From NCBI RefSeq assembly GCF_017654505.1, contig NC_054538.1:22795783-22859782 (forward strand): a DNA stretch of 64,000 bases, in the 5' to 3' direction. Shown here in pieces: positions 1 to 13,484 of this stretch. Origin of the DNA: Polyodon spathula (Eukaryota > Chordata > Actinopteri > Acipenseriformes > Polyodontidae). A program made the translations under genes and the position numbers. The notes under the pieces are model-generated. The model searched no databases and was not told the DNA's origin. It saw nothing but the letters and a program-made list of their open reading frames with translations. Within the stretch, counting starts at the first letter, position 1, and every line of letters starts with the position of its first letter.

Positions 1-540
1 GTTCATTTCATAGGAGATACATTTTTGTAAAGTGTGATAATCACACTCCACTGTTTTGACTCTCTTAGCACACCATAATGAATCCATTGCGGCACCATTT
101 TAATAACACACTCAAGCGCATGCAACGCTATGAGTGCAGTCAGATTTTACATAGAAAGTAAGTTAGTCATATAACTGCATTATGGAGCAAAGTACTAAAA
201 GTATAATATTATAATAGTATTTACAATTAAGGAGAATACAGCCATTACTCAATGAATGATTTCTTTTATTTATTAAGTTATTAAAAAAGAGAATACTTTT
301 TTTTTTTAAACGGCAATGAAAAACATCAGTAAAGGATACCCTTTTAAAACAAACTGTTAAGAAAATATACAGTGAAATGTATGAAGGTGAGCAATAAACT
401 GACTCCATTGTGATTTAGCAGTTGTTTTTTTCTGTATAATTCTGTGTAAATATAGAATTATAACGAAGGGTCAACAATATTAATCCAAAAATAGGACAAC
501 AGTTTCTTTTTTTTAATTATTTTTATGCTGGGTTGTTTTT

Positions 541-542
<2 letters not shown>

Positions 543-612
<70 letters not shown>
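543..612. repeat. (AAT)n microsatellite
   Basis: About 23 uninterrupted trinucleotide units. Confidence 0.97.
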
Positions 613-613
<1 letters not shown>

Positions 614-2701
614 AATTCAAACCTCACTTATATAGCACTCTTCATACAAGCATTCAATGCAATATACAATGCAATATGTGATATTTTTGCTACTCTAGCC
701 AGTATTATATAAAACATCAGATTTTCTAAAGACTGTTAAACTCTGATCTCATTCCTTAGGAAACAAAATATTTGATGGCATCGTCCTCTCTTGCTGTTGT
801 TCACCAGCAATGTCCTGGTTTAAGAAAACTGAGAAATGCTGCATTCTTTTAAAGAACCAACTACTTTTTTTTTTTTTTTTTGTACAAAGCTTAGTGGAGT
901 TCTGAACTACCCAAGAAAACATATACTGTAAGCCATCTTTGATTTGATTCTTTTCTTTCTTTAATCATACCTTTCAACATGTTAACCAAAGAGCAATAAC
1001 CATTTTCTACATGATTATTAAACTTTGTGCTGTTAATGCTGTTCCCACAATGGAATATATCAAAGTAAATTACCTTCCAAAGGTGTATTTCTTATGGTAG
1101 TGCTTTAAAATATCAGCTTATTTGATAAATCCAATGCTTATTGTTAGGGTTGTATTTGTTTCACTGTAATAAATAGCTTATTTCACGACATTTCACAGTC
1201 TTAAAATATGCACTTCAAGATCTTTCACAATTCAACATAATGTTTATTAAAGTAGAAAAAATATATTTTCTCTAGTTATTACAAAACAAATGTTCATAAA
1301 TATTAAAATGGTTACTTGAAAAATAGTAAATGCGAAATTGAATAATATTTCTTTTTTTTTGTGTCTATCTTTTAAAGACATTCTATATTCACCACCAGTG
1401 AATTATCAAACAAAATGAAAACATAAATAAATGTAAAAATAACAACAAACATGTGAACAATGTCCTGTTCTTGTACTAGAAAAATTGATCATTAGCAGAA
1501 ATATTTCCGATCTTTGAGGCAGCTGCTGTCTTTTTCATTAAAGACATTTTAAAGAAATCATGCAGCTTTATGCAGGGTGTTCAATCATTTACCAGAAGAA
1601 ACGTAAACTGGCTGCCAGGATCCTAAATGCAGTGTGACAGGTAGGGCATCAATAAGGTAAACATGTGCTGTATTTATTTTTAAGTGATACAAAATATTTA
1701 TATTTACACTATTCTTTCAGAAATGGTAATTTTCACTGGAAACTACATATTACATGGCAGTGAGTACATTTAAAGGAAATCATGACATTCATGATAACTG
1801 TCAATAAAATACAGCCTTAATTATTGTAAGTGCAGCTCTACTTTCGGGATAACTGCTAGCGAAAGTGTTCACTCAAGCACCCTGTAATGCAAAGACAATG
1901 CTAAACATATCATTGTATGCCCATTGAAAACATTCATATTTGTACTACGCTGCGCTTATAAATGGCATTTCTGCATCAAAACATTTGTCAAGAACTTACA
2001 GTGGGATTAATGTGCAGTCAGCAAAAGCTAAATTAAAACAACAATAACGTCCTACAATCCTAATTTCGCAGACAAAATGGGGTTTTACTTTTTTTTAAGC
2101 GACAAATTGGCTTAATTAATTTAATGATGTGCTGAGTTTTATTGAAAAGCAAGCATTTAAATATAGGTAATACCCCTGTCGTGGAGAAAGTATTAGTTAG
2201 ACTTCCTGTGTTGTTGATCAGCCTTGGATTTCAATTATCAAGACAGCAGTGTCTAAGTAATGTATTCTATGAGATGAAGGCACTTAAGAATTTGATGCCC
2301 CAAAGGAGATTTTTAAACTCATATTTAATTCGATTTTATGCCATGTAGTATTTATTGAGAACACCTTCTCAGTATTCAAAGTGTTTTTCTTAATTTTTAA
2401 GCAGGTAATTGATGCACTGTACTTAAAGGAGGAAATATAATGTTTAATAGGAATCAGGAAATGTTATGGTTAAGTGGCTTACACCTAATAAAATTCCTAG
2501 TTTAAAAATCTCCATGGGGTATAGACAGAAATAAAAAAAAATGCTAAGAGTTTAGTTCTGCTGTTGCAATAACATATAATGGTGATTATTTTTCCTAATA
2601 GAGAAAGACACATTTTTAACTAGAAGCAATCCAGCTATCACATCTTAATGCACGATACGATACAGTCTTGTGACCTGTTGTGCACTGGACTAGATATGTC
2701 T

Positions 2702-2789
<88 letters not shown>
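2702..2789. repeat. (TA)n microsatellite
   Basis: Dinucleotide array with two AATA interruptions. Confidence 0.97.
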
Positions 2790-3594
2790 GTAAGAATTAA
2801 GGGTTTATTTTAATGATGATGATTCAAACAGCAGCCTTTCAAAACCTCTATAGTAGCTGTATTTTTACTGTACTTAGTGACGTTAATAAGGGGGACAATA
2901 AATCACCCTTGGGGGTAAACAACATAGAAATAATACAGAGCTACAGAGCATTTAGGTAGTGGAATCCATATGCAAAATGACACTTCTTTATGTAAAACGA
3001 TACTTCTTTCCCAGTCCTCTCTGGCTGATGATTAGCACTCGTGAGGTTCTTTGTATCCCCTCTTGACTTGTAATAGCGATCTTTTTTGTTACAGGATTGC
3101 TACATTTACAATTAGCTTTAAATAACTGTCATCTTGTATTATAAGATCTGCTATGCTGTGGAATATGCTGCTACATACACATGGAGTGCTATACATGGCA
3201 ACTGTTTGGTGAAATAGTTCAATTGGAATTGAATTTTTTTTTGGTAAAACTCAAATGACTGCACACTTAAAATAAATAATACCAAAAAATACAGCTATAT
3301 TTTTGCACTTGTATTTCATACATAAAACTCAACTTGATGTTTCACAGTGATGTATTTTAAATATTTATAAAGAACAACCCTTGGAGATGTAACATCTAGA
3401 TTTGTTCATAGCAAAAAAATTACAACAAAATACACAGTGAAAAAAAAAGAGCTTACAAACTGTCCCAAAATAGTTTTACTCTGGTAGTGTTAGACCCTCC
3501 AGAAGTGTTGTCTTTCTAAATGTATTTGGATTGTACAATGGTGTAAACTGCTGGGCTCTAGAGTAACTTACCGGTAGGCTAAGGCTTGTCACTC

Positions 3595-5256
3595 TTCTGC
3601 TAACAAAGCTGATTTAATCTCTGCCTTTTCCTCTCACCTATCTCTTGATTTCCTTTATCTCACTGAAACCTGGCTCTCTCCTGATAACACTAACTCCTGC
3701 TGCCCTGTCCTCTCTCCACGTCCTGTCCCATACTTCGCGTCTCACTGGGAGGGGAGGTGAGACTGGTCTTCTCCTCTCTCCTTACTCTTTTCTGTCTCCT
3801 CTGTCACTCTCTGTTAACTCTGCTGCCCCTCACTCTCTCTGTCACCCCTTTGGACATCTGTGATCACTATTTCATCTCCTTGTCTCTCCCCTCTCCATAC
3901 ACCACCTACCCCCACTGTCACCTCCCTCCGTAACCTCTGCTCTCTCTCCCCGTCCTTGTCTCCACCCCTCTCTCTCGCCTCCCCCTATCGACGCCTTCTC
4001 CCAACTCTCTGAAGACTGCTACCTCCACCCTCTTCTACTCCCTCACCTCCTCCATCGACTCCCTCTGTCTCCTAACCTCCCGACCAGCCCGCCCCTCCCC
4101 TCCCCAACCCTGGCTCTCCTCTGTGCTCCACTCAGCAAGAACCAAACTGCGCTTTGCTGAAAAGAAATGGAAGAGAACCAAATTCCCTGCTGCCGTAGAC
4201 CTCGACAGCTCCCTCCTCTCCTCATTCTCTTCTATTCTTTCCTCTGCTAAACACTCCTATTTCCAATCTATTATCCAAACCTCCACTATCAACCCCCGGA
4301 AACTACTCTCTACCTTCTCCTCCCTCCTCAACCCTCCTCCCCTCCTCCTCCTTCCTCTATCTCCTCTGACAACTTTGCCTCTTTTTTCTCCTCTAAAATG
4401 TCTGATATCCGCAAACTCTTTATCACCTCTCCCTACCTCCCCACCATCTCCTGCTCCAACCCCAACATCCTCGCTCCAATCTGGTTTCCGCTCTGCTCAC
4501 TTCACTGAAACTGCTCTCCTGTCTGTCACTTACTCGCTAAATTCTACCCGTTCTCCTATCCTCTCTCGCTGACATGGGAATCTCTGGCACTGCTCTGGCC
4601 TGGTTTTCCTCCTACCTCTACGACCACACCTACCAGATAACCTACCAGGCTCAACCCCCACACCTCACCCTCTCTCAACAGGAGTCCCCCAAGGATCAAT
4701 CTTGGGTCTTCTCCTGTTCTCTCTCTGCACCTGCTTCCTGGGCCCCCTCATCACATCCTATTGATTATTTTACCATTTCTATGCTGATGATGCTCAGATC
4801 TTCTCCCATCCCCTCCCGTATCTCTACCTGTCTGTCTGCTCTCTCCTCCTGGATTTACTCGCATCACCTGCCCAGTCTTTGACCACCTTCCGGTGCCTCC
4901 TCAAGACACACCTCTCCACACAACACCTGTAAAACTCTTCCCTTCTGGACAATATAGCACTCTGCCTCTAATGCATTTTAACTTGCACTTATCTGCTCCC
5001 TATTTAACTGTATTTAATCATGCACTTAATCCAATCTGTAGTATTTTGTATTTCGTTTGCACTCGTATCTAACCCTGACATAACTATCAGCACTCTTATC
5101 TGCTCTGTGTTTTGTATTTGCTCTTATTAGGACTATATTGTATTTTGTATCTTGCTCTTAATTGTACTGTAATATAATACGTATTTTATTTTGTATGCAG
5201 CTGTAAGTCGCCCTGGATAGGGGCATCTGCTAAGAAATAAATAAATAAATAAATTA
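3595..5256 (+). mobile_element. L2-like LINE, 5'-truncated and decayed
   Basis: Non-LTR retrotransposon remnant. Near 3640-3675 the frame reads SLDFLYLTETWL, the LTETWL signature of an AP-type endonuclease. Reverse transcriptase motifs follow: GVPQGS at 4681-4698 and the catalytic YADD at 4790-4801. A C-terminal RCLLKTHLST stretch is at about 4893-4922. The 3' end carries the tail CTGTAAGTCGCCCTGGATA followed by GCATCTGCTAA and an AAATA repeat (5236-5256), typical of vertebrate L2-type LINEs. Many frameshifts, stops and C/T-rich low-complexity sections show it is inactive; much of the RT between endonuclease and motif B is missing or scrambled. Confidence 0.85.
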
Positions 5257-5257
5257 A

Positions 5258-5296
<39 letters not shown>

Positions 5297-5359
5297 TAAT
5301 AATATAATAAATATAAGAACTTGTAAACACAAAAACAAACTAAGGGTTTGTTTTATAAA

Positions 5360-5449
<90 letters not shown>
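5241..5449. repeat. (AAT)n and (AT)n arrays after the LINE tail
   Basis: (AAT)n at about 5258-5310 grows out of the LINE's AAATA tail; an (AT)n array of about 86 bp follows at 5363-5449 after 50 bp of unique sequence. Confidence 0.95.
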
Positions 5450-5456
<7 letters not shown>

Positions 5457-6114
5457 TTGAATAATAACCCTTAATAACCCTTACAGTCACCATCTTTGCC
5501 AAAACCAATTATAATGGATCAACATGTCAATCTTAAGACCACTGTAGGAGACATTTAGTTTCAGTATTGGAATATCAGTATCAGGAACAATAAAGTACAG
5601 AAGACTATTAATTTGGATTTCTATTGTACTCTGCAAAAATGTGAATGATGTTACATTAGGTGTTTTTTTTATATCTAGATGAACACAGGGACAGCACTGG
5701 GATGTTGGTTTTAAAGTGGATTCAGTTTGCCTTTGCCAATGTTTTACTGTACAGAATCCAGGCAATTCTGTTATCTTTCTCCATATCTGCATCCTCTTCA
5801 AGCTCTGAAATCTTGTTCAAACCTGAATAACTAAAAACCTAAATAGAACAGTCTACATGTTTGGTCCTAATTTAACTGAAACAGTAGCAGAATGCAGATC
5901 TGCTGAATAGACCCCAGTATCTTAAAGATACATTTCTGCCATGGAATCTTGCAGAGCATATTGCTCTAAGCCTAGAGATAGAATATGTGCAGTGCAAACA
6001 ATAACACCAGGTTCTAGGAAGCCCAGCATTGCAAAGGCATATGATTATACAGTACTTCAATGTAGCACTGAATGTTAAAAATGTTACTACCTCCAAAGTG
6101 AAATAGAGCTAGAC

Positions 6115-6466
6115 CAGGGGTTCTCAAACTTGGTCCTTAGGACCCCCTGAGTCTGCTGATTTTCATTCCAACCGAACTCTCAATCACTTAACTACACTCT
6201 TAATTGTACTGATAATTGGCTTAATTAGACCCCTTTTTTATTTTTGTTTGTTTTACTAATGTTCTGCTCTTAAACAGTTGCAGTTCAAGTTACTTATAAA
6301 ATGTTATAGCTAACTTGAAACTGCAACTTAATAGTTGGAAACAATTAAAAATGTCTAACTAAGCAAATTATCAGATCAATTAAGGGTCTAGTTAAGTAAT
6401 TGAGAGCTTGGTTGGAATGAAAACCAGCAGACAGTGGGTCCCCAGGACAGAGTTTGAGAACCCCTG
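6115..6466. mobile_element. hAT-type palindromic MITE with 8-bp target duplication
   Basis: 352-bp element beginning CAGGGGTTCTCAAAC and ending with the inverted copy GTTTGAGAACCCCTG (one mismatch inside). It is flanked on both sides by AGCTAGAC (6107-6114 and 6467-6474), the 8-bp duplication expected of hAT transposons. Inverted similarity continues inward for well over 100 bp, so the whole element can fold into a hairpin. No coding capacity. Confidence 0.9.
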
Positions 6467-8989
6467 AGCTAGACCCACATGGGGTAGGGCTGTGTGCCAT
6501 GTTAGTGTCTCTGAACGGAATTTGACTAAAGGTACTACAATGTATGGATTACAGACTGTTCAAGTGTTAACCTCAATTACAGCATTTTCAGTAATGATAT
6601 TATAGTGCACAGACAGTGAGGTGCTCAAGCATGAGCTTGAATAATAATATATAATAGCATTGGCAATCCATTTTAGACATCACAACAGCACCAGTGTGTT
6701 ACAAAATCAAGATCACAGCCCAATATCTGTTCCAAATCCATTTAAGATAATATGACCTGCTAATCATCCTGCTGGTATCCAAATATTACTGGCCTTTTCT
6801 GTAAATGTAAATAACACAATAATGCACAATTATTTGCACATTGACATTTCAAATAAAGTAACTATGTTTGAAAAACAAGGGTATTTTCATGCTGAAAAAA
6901 GGAAACTGTCACATCCTGCTCTGCATGAACTCCCACAATGCCTTGGGTGCCAGTGGGTAAAGCCTTCTGGTAGATTAAAAATGTAAACATGGCAGGCCTG
7001 TCAGCCAACAATAACTCACAACGAAGTGTGATAAGGGAACGAAAAAAAATAGTTCTGGATACAATGTCAAGAGCATTGAAAGTGAAGAGCTTTCTGGCTA
7101 CATTTCTGCTCATCCACAAGTAAACATGCTCATCACAAACTAAAAATGCTTACAGGGAGGAAAATATGTGATATATAGCAAAATAGCAATATACGTTCAC
7201 TAACTTGATTGCAGAACATAGTTAAATGGTAAGATAATAACAGAACAGGTAGGAGTTCTGCATTCACCAGTCCTTTGGTCTTGTAACAATATCAATTGAC
7301 ACAGACAACAATAACACTATGTAACGATTATACTGTAAATTTACTCTCGAAAAACTACTCACTTCTAAATCTTTTGTAGTCATTTTTGTATTACTTTAGT
7401 ATAAATACATGTTAATTTGGATTCATATGTTGTTTTTTTCTGAATTTATGTGAACGAAAAGACACAAATTTGCCCGTTTTCCCATTGGAAATAGTGATAT
7501 TTTGAAATATCACTGGCCTGGTCACAAAAGAAAAGTTTGTGGGAAATAATAGCCATTTTCTATACTTTTGAGGCATAAGCAATTAGGAAATAACACTTAC
7601 TACCCAGGAACAAAAAAAATAAAATAATTTGTTACACGGTGTAATTGGAGCTATAAAACAAACAAACATAAAATCCACTTTAGTATGATAATTAGCTTTG
7701 AACAATGTGTTAATCTTATCAGGCACATACCTGCTGCCTCTATTATAATTATTGTAAAATTAAAGACATCCTTCCCAGTCCAAAACACAACTTTAACCTT
7801 CACAAAAAGTAAAAGCATTTAGCCATATTAACCACCTAGAGAAAAAGTATAGTTTGTATGTATTTGAGTAAGAATTTTGGTTCAGTTTAATACTGGTCAA
7901 GGAAATAATACAGGCTCTAATTAAAGGCTAAAAAGGCAATAAATCAAAATTTTTTGCAACACCACTTATTTGATCTTCATATTCCTATATGGAACAATTT
8001 ATTTTCAGCACTATTCTAGTTTTCTCGGCTAGTAGCAACACTTCGTCATGAGTCTAAAAGCACATGCTACAGCTTCAGGATTCCCGATGACAGATCAGCT
8101 TTGTTGTAATAGAACACATAATAAAATTGGCATTATCTAGCCTTCAGTGCCCACATCACTATTATACACTGACACTTTTTTTCACCAGCTGGTGACCTGT
8201 TTAATATTTAACATAAAAACCCAAGGTGTCTTTGAGGCTGCAACAGTCAAACAGAGTTAACATTTTTTCCAGACACCGATGATCAGCTTGAAGCCATATC
8301 AACCCAACCTTTGCCTATGCCTTGGTCAGGATCTTTTCACACAACATGCTGTTACTGACAAAGGTCAGATCATGAATAAGGTGATAGTGAAGAATTACGT
8401 TCAATTTCTGTGTTAAAACCCTTAGCAAGAACCAAAACAAAATGTATAGACATGTATATTTGCTTGTTCAATTAAATTTCTATTGTATCAATAGAAACAA
8501 CTCTTTCAAGCTGTCCTCTCAAGATGTCAAGCCACCATTATCTAATAAGGGGGTTAATATCTGTAATATACAACCACTGGCAGGTATCTTATTTGACAAT
8601 CATTACAATGCAATGTATGGGAGTCTGGTGATGAGGAGTATTACACACCTGCAGGTAAGGAAAGAACATTGCTCAGCTACTGAGATAAATACAATATCAT
8701 ACAGGGTGCTGTACAACAAAAGCTGATATCCATGAGAGGTCAGAGTGGCTGCCCACAAGTAGACTTCCTCATCGTTCTGACCTTGGGTGGGTGAAAATAT
8801 GTAACAGCACCCTATACTATTATTGCTTTGAATATATAGATAAACAGTAAAGATACAGAATAACTAATAGAATAGTAATTTAACATTATAGCTAACTGTA
8901 ATATGATATCATTCCCAAAGAAATATATTCAGGCTGAAAAAGTTACAAGAAATCAATGTCTACTATTTATTTCAGCAATTATTTTGCAA

Positions 8990-9725
8990 AACTCCAAAAA
9001 TGCTAATTCAAAAATATTCATACCCTTTGATGATATGATAGTATTTTCTACAAGATGCTAGAAATTTCAATATGATAATGCATAACCTAATTCTAGAAAA
9101 GTCTAGAAAATGCTGGATTGTAGGTGATCATTCTTAGAGAGTATAAAAGTGTTAGGCATAGGATGATTGATGTCATTACCGGTAGGTCAATATGGGAAAA
9201 AGTAAGAGCTCTCTGAAGACCTTAGGCAGAAAATTATTTATTGTCATAAAGCTGGAGAAGGATACAAGAAGATTTCCAAGCATTTGAGTATCCCAATTCC
9301 AACTATTATTTCTATTATCAAGAAGTACTCATGGTACTGTCACAATGCTCCCTCATTCTGGAAGAAAGAAGGTTCTTTCACCAAGAACAAGTAGATGAAT
9401 TGTGAGAAAGGTTAATAAAACCTTCTTCCATTTCAATCATAGAACGAGTATTGCATGGTGAAGGTCTCAATGGTCGAAGGCCAAGGGAAAAGCCACTCTT
9501 AGGAAAATGTCAAAATGTGCTTAAAGTTTGCAAAACACTATTTGAATGATGGATATGAGTTATGGTCAATGGTTTTGAGGAGTGATGAAACAAAACTCAA
9601 GCTATTTCATCACTCTGAAAGTCAATACGTTTGGGGAAAGTCTGGTGAGGCGTAGAAAGAAAAGAACACTGTACCTACTGTCAAGCACAGAGGTGGTAAT
9701 ATCCTTCTATGGGGCAGTTTTCATC
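8990..9725 (+). pseudogene. Tc1-type transposase fragment, frameshifted and 3'-truncated
   Basis: Starts at an ATG at 9192. Across frames the peptide shows a paired HTH segment (AGEGYKKISKHLSIPIPTI) and a catalytic start SDETKLKLFHHSESQYVW followed by VPTVKHRGGNILLWG. At least three frame changes and several stops separate these. It breaks off near 9725, about 70 bp before a Tigger-like end. The left boundary is approximate because no clear terminal repeat was found. It belongs to a different Tc1 family from the other copies here. Confidence 0.75.
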
Positions 9726-9796
9726 TAATAGGTTCCTCTTACTCCACTGGTTTTAGACTGATGCATGCGTCGTTATTTGTTTGTGTTTGTGTGTGT

Positions 9797-9924
9797 ACCG
9801 TGGGCAGTAAGTCTACATTGACAATAATGTACTGTATTTCAGAGATAAAACTCATCAGGAAGCTGCGGAAAATTGAAGTCACAGATGAATGGGGTGTGGA
9901 TAAATGAGGTTCTGCTATATACTG
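9797..9924 (-). mobile_element. Tigger/pogo-like terminal fragment, copy 1
   Basis: Read on the minus strand, about 125 bp align base by base with minor differences to 56616-56736 on the plus strand. Shared blocks include CAGTAGAA/CAGAACCT, TTTATCC-CACCCC, GACTTCAATT and GAAATAC-GTACATTA. The terminal CAG and pogo-like look suggest a Tigger-type terminal repeat; the family name is inference. Confidence 0.55.
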
Positions 9925-10032
9925 TTATATACTATATACTGATATATACTGTACATATGTAGGCCTTACATTCTTTATGGTTATGCAGCAACAGAGGGAA
10001 GGAAAAATGACTGGGCAACATCAAAGTACCGA

Positions 10033-10156
<124 letters not shown>

Positions 10157-11420
10157 AAAGGCAGGTGAGGATGGTGAAAGGAGCCTATTTAAAACAAGGA
10201 AAATTAAATCAAGACAACGGCAGTCAGCACTATATTGAACATTGAGAGGCACTCAATAAGTTAGTGCTGGGGCATAATAAAGAAATTTACAGGTAGAAAA
10301 AAGACAACACAGAGAGAGTTATGTGTACTGTGATCTAGTTTTCAAATCACTAGGCCAAGTCTGGGTTTGTATAAATTGTATAAATACACTGCACTTACAC
10401 AACTGAGATGAACTGCACTGGACTCTCAGAGCTTTTCATTTTGTCTTTGTCATTTAAATGCTGTGCAATTTAAAATTGACAACTGTATTTAGTACCCACA
10501 TCTTAGTGTCATGTGGTGTCACCTCACTGAACACAACTGGAAGAAATGCCTACCAGAAAAAAGTGACTTTGGTTAAAAAGTTGTGGATGAAGACAAATAT
10601 TAACCCAGCCAGTTAAATCTGGCCCTCGGCCTTAAACTATGCTACTATTGTCTGTACATATCTATAAGATAATCAAGCTTTTATTGAATCTTGATGGTCC
10701 CATTCTGTTACATGGTGTATCTTATTTCCCAGCATCCCCGTTCTTTTTACATGTACTGTATTGGGCAGCAGCATGTTTTCTTGTGTCCTTTCCTATAGCC
10801 CAAAGAGCTTGGAAAGGGTAAGGATTGCTGTTTAGCTTTCTTTGATATATTACCACAGCAGACGTAATCTTGAACTTAATTGCAGCTCAATGATGTAGAA
10901 ATCTCATGCTATTCTAATTACACTTAAAGAGCCCTACCTCTATGTTCCAGCACGAGTGTTACATGTGCTTGTTACTTATTTTAATAAATAATAATTCCTC
11001 TGATACTATACAAGCCTAGGGATCTCCCAATATGTTTTAGATGGGTTATCCAATGTAGTACACAATAAACCACAGAATATAAGTATACACACAACATGTG
11101 GACATATGTAGCTTTCAAAGGACATTGAGGATATAAAATAGTCCTCTTTTAAGGTGCATATGTGTATATACATGCCTTTAAGACAAAATCACCCCTTTAA
11201 AAAATACTTGCAGAAAATGCACATTTTACTTCTATAATTGCAACAGCTGTGCATTATGTATAAACCCTTAGCATCAAAAAGTAAATTACAACCCCTTAAA
11301 AGAGAGTGATTTTTAGGCACAATATACATGTTTTATGTACACAGGAAAGCAACAGCACACCTGTTCAAAAAACACTTAACCAAACAAATTAAGGTGAGAA
11401 ATGCCTTCTATAACCCTTAT

Positions 11421-11432
11421 CACACACACACA

Positions 11433-11477
<45 letters not shown>

Positions 11478-11497
11478 ATATATTATATATATAAGCA
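11421..11497. repeat. (CA)n followed by (TA)n
   Basis: Compound dinucleotide array with one AACA interruption. Confidence 0.96.
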
Positions 11498-12716
11498 CCC
11501 TATACCTTTTATTATATATACTAAACTCTACGGCTATATAATACCTCTTATCACCCACAATAGCACCCACATAGCACGACACACATACTACACTATATAT
11601 ATAATTATTATGTATATATTATTAGCAGCTGCTCTGACCTCTTGTGGTGAGTATGTCAGCGTTTCGTACAGAAGTACGATATTCTGTATGTACTGTACGA
11701 TATTCTATATAAAGTACACTTTATCACTATATATTGTAAAATTCCAAATATAATCAGAGGTTTTTCATCCCCCTTTTTTTTTAAAACCTCTAACTACTTG
11801 AATAGCTTCTGAATGAATATGTCACTGGACAGTCAGAATATGTGCTGTCACACCAAAAGGGGCTGAGCTATTCTTTATAGTAGTGATTCACACCAAGGGA
11901 TTCTACTGGCATTTAATGGAGCAGTTGTCTTCGCGGACACTTACGGAGGCAGGGAGAGACACTTAAAACCTAATATGACAAGAATTAGTTCCAATGACCA
12001 GCTATATTTCTGACAAGGCAGCTCAATCCATTCTTAAAGCAACTGTCAAATCACTGTGATGCTTCCACAAAACACATTTAATCATTTGACGTGTAATAAG
12101 GGCATTTAATTATAATTCCAACTATTTTTCAAGAATGAGCTAAACCCAGTACACAGGAATAAATCTTAACCACATAGAGGCTTATGGGACAAGATACTTA
12201 CATTTGTCAAGTATATACTACAGGGGGAAAATAAGTGGTTCTTATAATAAAAAAAAAGGAAACAAATATGCAGCCTTACATAAAACTTTAAATCAGAAAG
12301 TGCCACTTTAGTTTGAACTATGAAAGGATGTTCTTCTTTCAATGCACTGAAACACTTATGACTAAGCCTTAGTTCATCTAAATGCCACTGCTTTTTCCCC
12401 CTTTAAAGTGTGGACTGGGGAAGGGGCTGCTAAAGATTTTTTTTTTTTTAAAGATGAGCAAGACAACTGGTGGACACATTGCAGATTACATTTCACATCC
12501 ATGGGCCTCACAAAATAATTCACCAGACAACCAATTATGAAGCTCAAACAAGGGGGATTTTACGATTTTTTATCATCATTATTGTAATCAATGTTATAAC
12601 TAATTCAGAATGTCCAAATTCAATGTCACCTCACCACACTGTGAAGTGTCTCTTTTTACCAACTGAGTCTAAGAAACTGATGTTACAAAGCCACTAAACT
12701 GGGAAGTCTGCCAGGA

Positions 12717-12862
12717 CAATGCAGTGCTGCCTGTGAGCCCTTAGCCAAGATCAGAAACTCAGCACAACCAGAATTTGAACTAGCCAGCTCCTGATCGTTT
12801 GACTTCCTATGCACTTACCATGCACTCACCCACTCAAGTGCCTTTACTGGACGAGCCACCAC
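12717..12862 (-). mobile_element. SINE-like repeat, copy 1
   Basis: Shares CAATGCAGTGCT, the block ATCAGAAACTCAGCACAACC, and the AAGTGCCTTTACT end with 23293-23416. On the minus strand the order is a box-A-like TGGCTC...CCAG, then a box-B-like AGTTCAAATTCTGG, which suggests a tRNA-derived SINE. That assignment is inference from two copies. Confidence 0.55.
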
Positions 12863-13152
12863 AACAGATGCATTTTTTAATTTTCTATTGAGATTCTTTT
12901 TCAAGTGACTTTTAGGCAACAGGTTAAAGATTATGTGTGCTTGGTGGAGATAAATCTGGTCATGGAATTACTGGATAAGGTATAAAATGAAGAATAAAAA
13001 AAATGTTTTACAAACAAATACATGGCTAGTAATTTCTAATAAATAGCAGAAACTGTAATTACAGTTTCTTTTTTAATGACATTTTATGATAGAAAACATG
13101 ACACACAATATGAACATTTTGGAAAAAGTTAATGTATTTTTAAACAAATTAC

Positions 13153-13255
13153 CGGATTTTGTGTTTGGGTCTGTCCAACCAGTATTAGGATATTTGAGCA
13201 GACGATTGACAAGCAGAAGTTTATTAATATTATTGATCTTTCTGATCTTATATAC
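13153..13255 (-). CDS. adgrb3: ADGRB3 exon, intracellular loop 1 and transmembrane helix 2
   Basis: 103-bp exon, residues 237-271, after TTTCAG and before GTAATT. The peptide starts [20 protein letters not shown] and continues [14 protein letters not shown], the highly conserved first intracellular loop and helix 2. The terminal proline replaces a lysine that I recall at this place in mammalian BAI3, which is mildly odd but does not affect the frame. The helix 3 exon was searched for by eye in 1-13152 and not seen. Confidence 0.94.
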
Positions 13256-13380
13256 CTGAAACAAGATAAGAAAAGTAAATTAGCAAACAGAATCACCCCC
13301 CCCCCCCAACAATCAATATTATAGAGGATTTGCAGAATGAAACATACTGTATATGCTTACACAATTAAAAGAGTACTGAC
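13256..13380 (-). other. ADGRB3 intron between helix 1 and helix 2 exons (125 bp)
   Basis: Short GT-AG intron. It contains a run of 12 cytosines on the plus strand (13296-13307), that is, 12 guanines in the transcript. Such G runs are known intronic splicing enhancers in short vertebrate introns; a role here is inference. Confidence 0.85.
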
Positions 13381-13484
13381 CTCCATAGCACTGCATACAC
13401 CACTGTGAGGATGATCAACGCCAGACAAGACAGGCCACAGCCTACTATTAATGTAACTGAAGGAACGCCTGAGTACTCCATGCT
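13381..13484 (-). CDS. adgrb3: ADGRB3 exon, transmembrane helix 1
   Basis: 104-bp exon, residues 203-237. It follows ATTTTACAG and is followed by GTCAGT. The peptide [19 protein letters not shown] continues as a hydrophobic run from about residue 211 to 235 and ends in the W of the WRYIRSERS junction. This is helix 1 of the seven-helix domain and marks the switch from extracellular to membrane sequence. The split arginine codon is completed by the next exon only 125 bp away. Confidence 0.95.

Noticed and set aside
4043..4225. Minus-strand ORF opposite the LINE
   Set aside because: Shadow of the C/T-rich LINE sequence; the plus strand carries the endonuclease and reverse transcriptase motifs.
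13073..13264. 63-codon minus ORF starting [12 protein letters not shown] as a gene
   Set aside because: It is a frame-shifted reading of the helix 2 exon; the correct frame gives [13 protein letters not shown] with matching splice phases.
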